Of a stretch of 64,000 nucleotides of DNA, positions 59,420 to 64,000 are shown piece after piece. The position numbers were made by a program, and so were the translations under genes. The stretch is from CAVVSD01 sp963837655 (GTDB lineage: Bacteria > Actinomycetota > Thermoleophilia > Solirubrobacterales > Solirubrobacteraceae): positions 186,001-250,000 of the forward strand of contig CAWIOK010000023.1 in the NCBI GenBank assembly GCA_963837655.1, written 5' to 3'. Numbering within the stretch: position 1 is the stretch's first letter; every line of letters begins with the position of its first letter. The notes beneath the pieces are model-generated. The model saw only the letters and a list, made by a program, of their open reading frames with translations, searched no databases and was not told the origin of the DNA.

Positions 59420-60261
59420 TGGAGCTGCTGCAGAGCGAGCTGCTGCGCCGGGCGCTCGCAGAGGTGGTGCTGCTCGGGGTCGTCTGCGGGCCCCTCGGTG
59501 TGTGGATCCTCCACCTGCGGCACACGTACGCGGCCGAGTCGCTCGCCCACGCGATGCTCCCCGGGCTGGTGCTCGCCGCGCTGGCCGGTGTGCCGATCGT
59601 GCTCGGCGCGTCGGGTGGGATCGTCGTGGCGGCGCTGCTCATCGCGGTGGCCGCGCGCGACCGGCGCATCGGATCGGAGCTCGCCGTGGCGGTCACCGTC
59701 GGCGCGCTCTTCGGGCTCGGCGTCGCGCTCGCCCTGGCCCCGGACACGCCGGCGCGCCTGGGCGAGCTGCTGTTCGGCGACCCGCTCGGGGCGACGAACG
59801 GCGACCTCGTGGTCGCCGCGACCCTCGGGCTCGTGGTGCTCGTGGCGCTGGGCTTCGGCGGCCGCGCGCTGCGCGTGACGGCGTTCGACGCAGGCAGCGC
59901 GCGATCGCTGGGCGTGTCGCCGGGCCGGACGACCGCGGCGCTCCTGGTGCTGCTCGGCGTCGCGATCGTCGCGTCGGTGCAGGGCCTGGGCAACCTGCTG
60001 GTGCTCGCGCTCCTGGTCGCCCCGGCCGCGGCGGCGCTGCGCGCCTCGGACCGCCTCGTCGTGCAGCTGCGACTGGCGGCGCTGTTCGGCGCGATCGCGG
60101 GGATCGGGGGGATGGAGCTGTCGTACGTGGCCGACGTCGCCGCGGGACCTGCTGTGGCGCTCGTCGCATGCGCGCTGGCGGTGGTGGCGTCGTTGCGACC
60201 GGGCCGCGGGGACGCCCGGGTCGGGCGGGGCCCGATCGAGGGGCTGGCCGGCGGGCACTAG
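59419..60261 (+). CDS. Zinc/manganese ABC transporter permease 2
   Basis: A 280-residue ABC-3 permease. GPLGVWILHLRHTYAAESLA is followed by HAMLPGLVLAALAGVPIVLG, matching the family's better-conserved form, and VQGLGNLLVLALLVAPAAAA is the C-terminal signature. The start overlaps the ATPase TGA (TGATG-type). The solute-binding protein expected for this system is not in the window and must lie elsewhere or be absent. Confidence 0.92.
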   Translation: MELLQSELLRRALAEVVLLGVVCGPLGVWILHLRHTYAAESLAHAMLPGLVLAALAGVPIVLGASGGIVVAALLIAVAARDRRIGSELAVAVTVGALFGLGVALALAPDTPARLGELLFGDPLGATNGDLVVAATLGLVVLVALGFGGRALRVTAFDAGSARSLGVSPGRTTAALLVLLGVAIVASVQGLGNLLVLALLVAPAAAALRASDRLVVQLRLAALFGAIAGIGGMELSYVADVAAGPAVALVACALAVVASLRPGRGDARVGRGPIEGLAGGH

Positions 60262-60273
60262 GCCCGGAGCTGC

Positions 60274-61485
60274 CTACAGATACGCCGCCGGGTTGACCGG
60301 CGTCCCGTTCACGCGCACCTCGAAGTGCAGGTGCGCGCCGAACGAGTGCCCCGTGTTGCCGACGTAGCCGATGACCTGGCCCTTGCTCACGTTCGCGCCC
60401 ATCGAGGTCCCGAAGCGCGACTGGTGCGCGTAGCACGTGGAGGTCGTCGCGTTGTGCTGCACGCACGTGTAGTTGCCGTAGCCGCCGGACGAGCCGACGC
60501 CCTGCATCAGCACCACACGGCCGGAGTCCGCGGCCCGGATCGGGGTCCCCTCGGGGACCGCGATGTCCAGGCCCGCGTGCAGGTGGCCGGGGCGCGACTC
60601 GCCGAAGACGCCCGTGATCGGCCCGTTGACCGGCCAGATGAACTGCCCGGAGCCCTGCTTGATCGGGCCGGCGCCGGGGTTGCCCTGGGCGACGCGGAGC
60701 TTCTCGGCGATCTTGGCCGACTGCGCCTCCATCGCCTCGAGGTTCTCCTGGAGGTCGTGACGGTCGTCTCGCACCTTGCTGAGCGCCACGGACTTGCCGG
60801 CCCGCGTCTTCGCGTAGCCGACCTTCGTGCCGACGAGGTCGCTCTTCACGGCGCTGATCTCGTCACGGCGCGACTGCACCGTCGCCGTGATCCTCTGCTG
60901 CCGGGTCTCGAGCTTGGACAGACGCGCCTCGGTGCTCACCGCGTCCGCCTTCGCGGTGCGCACGAGCAGGATGACCTGGCGGTCCTGGTCGGAGATCCTG
61001 CGGATGAACTCCGTCCGCTCCAGCAGATCGGCGAAGTCGGTCGAACCGAGGACGACCGTGATGATGTCGGGCTTGTCCGCCTTGAAGAGCTCCACGAGCC
61101 GCGCGGAGAGCATCGTGCGCGCCTCCCGCAGCCGTCGCTGCAGCCGGATCAGCCGCGCACGCTCGGAGCGCAGATCGGTCCGCACCTGCTCGAGCTCGGC
61201 GCGCTTGGCGTCGAGGTCGCGCTGCAGGACCTCCTGCCGACTCGCGAGGGCCGCGATCTTGCTCTGCAGCCTGCGGATCCGCTGCGAGTACTGCGCGATG
61301 TCGCTCGACAGCGTCTTCTCGGCGCCTTTCTTCCTGCCGATCTTGTCGCGGGTCCGGTCGATCTTCCCGTTGAGCTCGTCGAGCTTGCCCTGGGACGGCG
61401 TGGCAGCGTCCGACCCGAGCGGAAGTGCCGCCCAGAGCGCGAAGGGGACCGCGACGCACGCGATGAGGACGATGAGACGGCGCAT
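60274..61485 (-). CDS. M23 peptidase with coiled-coil (EnvC/NlpD-like)
   Basis: A 403-residue secreted protein. Signal peptide at residues ~1-27 (LIVLIACVAVPFALWAALPL), then a long coiled coil (~30-265, e.g. LQRDLDAKRAELEQVRTDLR) and a LytM domain at the C-terminus. Zinc motifs: GHLHAGLDIAVPEG (HxxxD) and GAHLHFEVRVNG (HxH). SRPGHLH and TCYAHQSRF are also conserved. It cleaves peptidoglycan or activates an amidase. The ATG at 61485 precedes the signal directly. Confidence 0.93.
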   Translation of the reverse strand: MRRLIVLIACVAVPFALWAALPLGSDAATPSQGKLDELNGKIDRTRDKIGRKKGAEKTLSSDIAQYSQRIRRLQSKIAALASRQEVLQRDLDAKRAELEQVRTDLRSERARLIRLQRRLREARTMLSARLVELFKADKPDIITVVLGSTDFADLLERTEFIRRISDQDRQVILLVRTAKADAVSTEARLSKLETRQQRITATVQSRRDEISAVKSDLVGTKVGYAKTRAGKSVALSKVRDDRHDLQENLEAMEAQSAKIAEKLRVAQGNPGAGPIKQGSGQFIWPVNGPITGVFGESRPGHLHAGLDIAVPEGTPIRAADSGRVVLMQGVGSSGGYGNYTCVQHNATTSTCYAHQSRFGTSMGANVSKGQVIGYVGNTGHSFGAHLHFEVRVNGTPVNPAAYL

Positions 61486-61604
61486 CGGCGAAGGCGGCAG
61501 GCTACGGGACGTCCGCGACGCTGCCCGACAGGCGCGTTGCGTGGGCGCATCCTTGCAGCCGAGCGCACACAGGGAACCTTCAGGATGCCTTAACGCTCCA
61601 TACC

Positions 61605-61610
61605 TACACT
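61605..61610 (+). promoter_or_regulatory. -10 element of a leaderless htpX transcript
   Basis: TACACT ends six bases before the ATG at 61617. No Shine-Dalgarno is visible. The region lies between divergent M23 and htpX genes. Confidence 0.5.
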
Positions 61611-61616
61611 CGCCGC

Positions 61617-62513
61617 ATGGCACAGACGAAGGTGGCGCTCCGCGCCGATACCGGGCTCCAGATCCGGATGCTGATCACGGTGTTCCTGCTCGGCGCCCTG
61701 TACGTCGTGCTCATCGCCGCCCTCTTTGCCAGCGGAGCCTCTGGCGCGACGATCTTCGTCATCGCGGCCGGGCTGTTCCTCTTCCAGCTCTTCGCCTCCG
61801 ACAAGATCGCCCTGGCCACGATGGGCGTGCAGAAGGTCAGCCCGCAGGAGGCCCCCGAGCTGCACGCGATGATCGAGCGCCTCTGCGTCCAGGCCGACCT
61901 GCCGAAGCCGAAGATCGGCATCGTCAACACCTCGATGCCCAACGCCTTCGCGATGGGCCGCTCGCAGAAGTCGGCGACGGTCGTGGCGACCACCGGCATC
62001 CTCGAGCTGCTGTCGCCCGCCGAGCTCGAGGGCGTCATGGCGCACGAGCTGGCCCATGTGCGCCATCGCGACGTGATGATCATGACCATCGCCTCGTTCT
62101 TCGCGTCGATCGCCTCGCTGATCCTCCAGTTCGGCTTCTTCTTCGGCGGCTCCAGCGACGACGAGGACTCCCCGGGCATCCTGCCGCTGATCCTCGTCTC
62201 ACTCGTCGTCTACGTCGTGTCCTTCGTGCTCATGCAGGCCCTCTCGCGCTACCGCGAGTTCGCCGCCGACCGCGGCGCGGCCGCGATCACCGGCCGGCCG
62301 AGCGCGCTGTCCTCGGCACTCCTGAAGATCAGCGGGACGATGGATCGCCTGCCGCTCGACGACCTGCGTGCCCACTCGGAGATGAACGCCTTCTACATCA
62401 TCCCCGCGGGCGCGAAGAAGTCGCTGCTGAACCTCTTCTCGACGCACCCGCCGGTCGAGCAGCGGATCGCACAGCTGGCGCGCCTCGAGGCGCAGCTGCA
62501 AGGCGCGCGCTAG
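61617..62513 (+). CDS. htpX: HtpX-like M48 membrane metalloprotease
   Basis: A 298-residue zinc protease of membrane quality control. Two N-terminal helices (about residues 18-36 and 43-60) precede the catalytic motif MAHELAHVRHRD (His143, Glu144, His147). Two more hydrophobic helices (~155-180, 185-205) follow, and YREFAADRGAAAITG carries the third zinc ligand Glu. Conserved NTSMPNAFAMGRSQ lies before the active site. PspAB follows by 9 bp, as in other actinobacteria, indicating a role in envelope stress. Confidence 0.95.
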   Translation: MAQTKVALRADTGLQIRMLITVFLLGALYVVLIAALFASGASGATIFVIAAGLFLFQLFASDKIALATMGVQKVSPQEAPELHAMIERLCVQADLPKPKIGIVNTSMPNAFAMGRSQKSATVVATTGILELLSPAELEGVMAHELAHVRHRDVMIMTIASFFASIASLILQFGFFFGGSSDDEDSPGILPLILVSLVVYVVSFVLMQALSRYREFAADRGAAAITGRPSALSSALLKISGTMDRLPLDDLRAHSEMNAFYIIPAGAKKSLLNLFSTHPPVEQRIAQLARLEAQLQGAR

Positions 62514-62522
62514 AACTGTCGG

Positions 62523-63098
62523 ATGGGCTTTCTTGACAGCCTGCTGGGGCGGACGAAGGCCAAGCCGATCGCTGCGCAGGATCGGCTGTTCGCGCTCACC
62601 ACGGCGTACATCACGCTCGAGACCGAGCACAACATCACGACACGCGGGACGTCGGCCATCCTCTTCCAGCCGGTCGACACCGCGGACTTCGACGCGATCG
62701 TCTCCGAGATGGAGGAGCTCGTGCGCGGCACGGGCGAGGAGACCGGGACGACGCTCACCGTGGAGACCGACTCCTACGGCTACCGCTGGATGATCCTCAG
62801 CGATCCCGACGTGGAGGACCTCGTCGTCGGGATCAACGCGGTCAGCGACGCCCTCGCGGTCGGCGGCTACGGCGACAGGGTCCTCGCGGCCGTGTTCTCC
62901 TTCAAGGACGCCCGCGACCGCCAGATCTACCTGATCTACAACTACAAGCGCGGCACGTGGTACCCGTTCGTCCCGGCCGGCGGCGAGCAGGCGCGCGACG
63001 CGGAGCGCGAGCTGCAGATGAAGGCGATCATCGGCACGGAGCTGCCGGTGGAGGAGGAGCTCGAGCGCTGGCTGCCGATGTGGGGTATCCCGATCTGA
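62523..63098 (+). CDS. pspAB: PspA-associated protein PspAB
   Basis: A 191-residue protein matching the PspAB family often found beside htpX and pspA in actinobacteria. It begins MGFLDSLLGRTKAKPI and includes TTYAYITLETEHNIT-like and DSYGYRWMILSDPDVEDLVV segments. Its exact function is unknown; context suggests phage-shock/envelope stress. TAGAAC, overlapping the htpX stop, lies six bases before its ATG and may be a separate -10 box. No PspA gene is in the window. The stop overlaps the cupin start (TGATG). Confidence 0.88.
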   Translation: MGFLDSLLGRTKAKPIAAQDRLFALTTAYITLETEHNITTRGTSAILFQPVDTADFDAIVSEMEELVRGTGEETGTTLTVETDSYGYRWMILSDPDVEDLVVGINAVSDALAVGGYGDRVLAAVFSFKDARDRQIYLIYNYKRGTWYPFVPAGGEQARDAERELQMKAIIGTELPVEEELERWLPMWGIPI

Positions 63099-63523
63099 TG
63101 AGCGAGATCCCCGCGAAGGTCCTCAGCCTCCACGACGTCGCCCCCGCGCCCGTGCCGTGCGTGGAGGGACTCGACTGGCGCCCGGTCCGCGACGCGCTCG
63201 GCGTGACCGCCTTCGGCCTGAACGCCTTCCTCGGCGCCGAGCCCGGCGCGCTCGTCGTCGAGCCCCACGACGAGGTGGGCACCGGCCACGAGGAGGTCTA
63301 CGCCGTCGTCGCCGGCGCGGCGCGCTTCACGCTCGACGGCGAGACGTTCGACGTCGCCGCACCCGGCTTCGTGAAGCCCGACTCCCCCGCCGTGCACCGC
63401 GAGGCGCACGCCATCGAGGGCGGGACCCTCGTGCTCGCGGTCGGCGCCTCCCCAGGCAAGCCTTTCGAGATCTCCGAGTGGGAGACCCGCCAGATCGCGC
63501 TCGGCCGCGAGGCCTCCACCTAG
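63098..63523 (+). CDS. Cupin-domain protein
   Basis: A 141-residue single-domain cupin. The two motifs are partly visible: VVEPHDEVGTGHEEVYAVVA, with the metal-binding His and Glu, and the second half FVKPDSPAVHREAHAIEGGT. It starts within the stop of pspAB, so it is co-transcribed. Enzymes, sensors and storage proteins all share this fold, so no role is assigned. Confidence 0.85.
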   Translation: MSEIPAKVLSLHDVAPAPVPCVEGLDWRPVRDALGVTAFGLNAFLGAEPGALVVEPHDEVGTGHEEVYAVVAGAARFTLDGETFDVAAPGFVKPDSPAVHREAHAIEGGTLVLAVGASPGKPFEISEWETRQIALGREAST

Positions 63524-64000
63524 GCCGCAACCGACTCTGCCGCCGCGGCACACGCGGCGGCGTAGGCCGCCGGCGGGATGCCGACGTAGCGGCGGAAGTC
63601 GTTGCCGAAGTGCGCCTGGTCGAAGTAGCCGAGCTCCAGCGCGAGCTCGGCCGGGTCCGGTGCCTCGCCGGCCGCGATGCGCTCCGCAGCGTCGTGCATC
63701 CGGTAGCGCTGCAGCACCCACTTGGGGCTCACGCCGACGTGCTCGCGGAACAGCCGCTGCAGCGTTCGGACCGAGAGTCCGTGGTCCGCGGCGACGTCGG
63801 CGACGCGCCGGTCGGGCGGCCCTGAGCGCATCGCCTCGGCGACGGCGACGACCGTCTCGACACGCGGATCGGGCTCCACCCCCCGGCCGCGCAGGAACTC
63901 CTCCGCCAGCACGACGCGCTCCTGCGACGATGCGGCCGCCTCGCCCGCCCGCGCCAGCTCCGCGCCGCCGGGGCCGAGGGCCTCCTCGAAGCTGACGACC
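63520..64000 (-). CDS. AraC-family regulator, N-terminal part outside window
   Basis: The frame enters from the right edge and ends at 63520. The last ~100 residues are an AraC DNA-binding domain (AADHGLSVRTLQRLFREHVG, then GYFDQAHFGNDFRRYVG). The visible upstream part (VVSFEEALGPGGAELA) is the end of a sensor domain, possibly of the DUF6597 type. The stop overlaps the convergent cupin by 4 bp. The start and ligand domain cannot be seen. Confidence 0.85.
   Translation of the reverse strand, partial: VVSFEEALGPGGAELARAGEAAASSQERVVLAEEFLRGRGVEPDPRVETVVAVAEAMRSGPPDRRVADVAADHGLSVRTLQRLFREHVGVSPKWVLQRYRMHDAAERIAAGEAPDPAELALELGYFDQAHFGNDFRRYVGIPPAAYAAACAAAAESVAA

Noticed and set aside
1..64000. 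CRISPR array, insertion sequence, tRNA or rRNA genes
   Set aside because: I saw no regularly spaced repeats, no transposase-like proteins, no cloverleaf with CCA-end signatures, and no rRNA-like stretches. A tRNA scan would settle the last point.

Overview
The window is very GC-rich bacterial chromosome, densely packed with about 65 genes, most of them in short operons with 1-14 bp overlaps. The gene set (actinobacterial-type Ku with a Lys/Ala tail, EfeUOB, ANTAR regulator, MarP-like protease, HtpX with PspAB, RsbW/RsbV-like partner-switch proteins beside SigB/F-type sigma factors) and the many leaderless-looking start sites point to an actinomycetote. My best guess is a soil Thermoleophilia/Solirubrobacterales-type organism. 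The class-level guess is inference; no rRNA or tRNA gene is visible.

Layout. 1-6.6 kb: a GAF protein cut by the edge, a FIST-domain gene with an apparent frameshift, an O-methyltransferase, a small membrane protein, unknown proteins, methylmalonyl-CoA epimerase, and a nitrilase with its AraC-type regulator. 6.6-12.6 kb: glutamate synthase gltB-gltD. 12.7-13.9 kb: a three-gene anti-sigma/antagonist cassette. 14-17.2 kb: the efeUOB iron-uptake operon. 17.2-23.2 kb: topoisomerase IB, Ku, two sigma-70 family factors, a pseudo-receiver/ANTAR protein and a BrkB-like membrane protein. 23.2-23.7 kb has no convincing gene. 23.7-30.9 kb: an AddAB-type recombination nuclease in which both subunits carry the four-cysteine Fe-S pattern, preceded by a degenerate DHH-like protein. 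31-32.6 kb: superoxide dismutase with a SufR-like regulator. 32.9-41.9 kb: cell-envelope genes (subtilase, D,D-carboxypeptidase, CapA, MarP-like protease, penicillin-binding transpeptidase, lipoprotein) with a topoisomerase III. 41.9-49.5 kb: a sugar-uptake and catabolism cluster (MFS, isomerase-like TIM barrel, Gfo/Idh dehydrogenase, permease, ATPase, binding protein, ROK repressor). 49.7-53.4 kb: SRPBCC, zinc-finger, FHA, ParA, L,D-transpeptidase and secreted proteins. 53.4-57.8 kb: lysA-hom-thrC-thrB. 57.9-60.3 kb: a zinc-type ABC transporter with two permeases. 60.3-64 kb: M23 peptidase, HtpX, PspAB, cupin, and an AraC regulator cut by the right edge.

How it fits together. Nitrilase releases ammonia next to the glutamate synthase that assimilates it. 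Iron uptake, superoxide dismutase and the SufR-like regulator form a metal/oxidative-stress theme, and palindromes lie at both the efe and sod promoters. The sigma/anti-sigma genes suggest general-stress control. Ku, topoisomerases and AddAB are genome-maintenance functions. There is no sign of a prophage, transposon, CRISPR array or plasmid.

I did not find an obviously new multi-gene system. The most useful leads are the recurring TANNNT hexamer 6-9 nt before start codons (leaderless transcription), the doubly Fe-S-equipped AddAB, the nested palindromes upstream of the RsbW-like gene and of sod, a stress sigma factor whose ribosome-binding site lies in a hairpin arm, and the frameshifted FIST gene.
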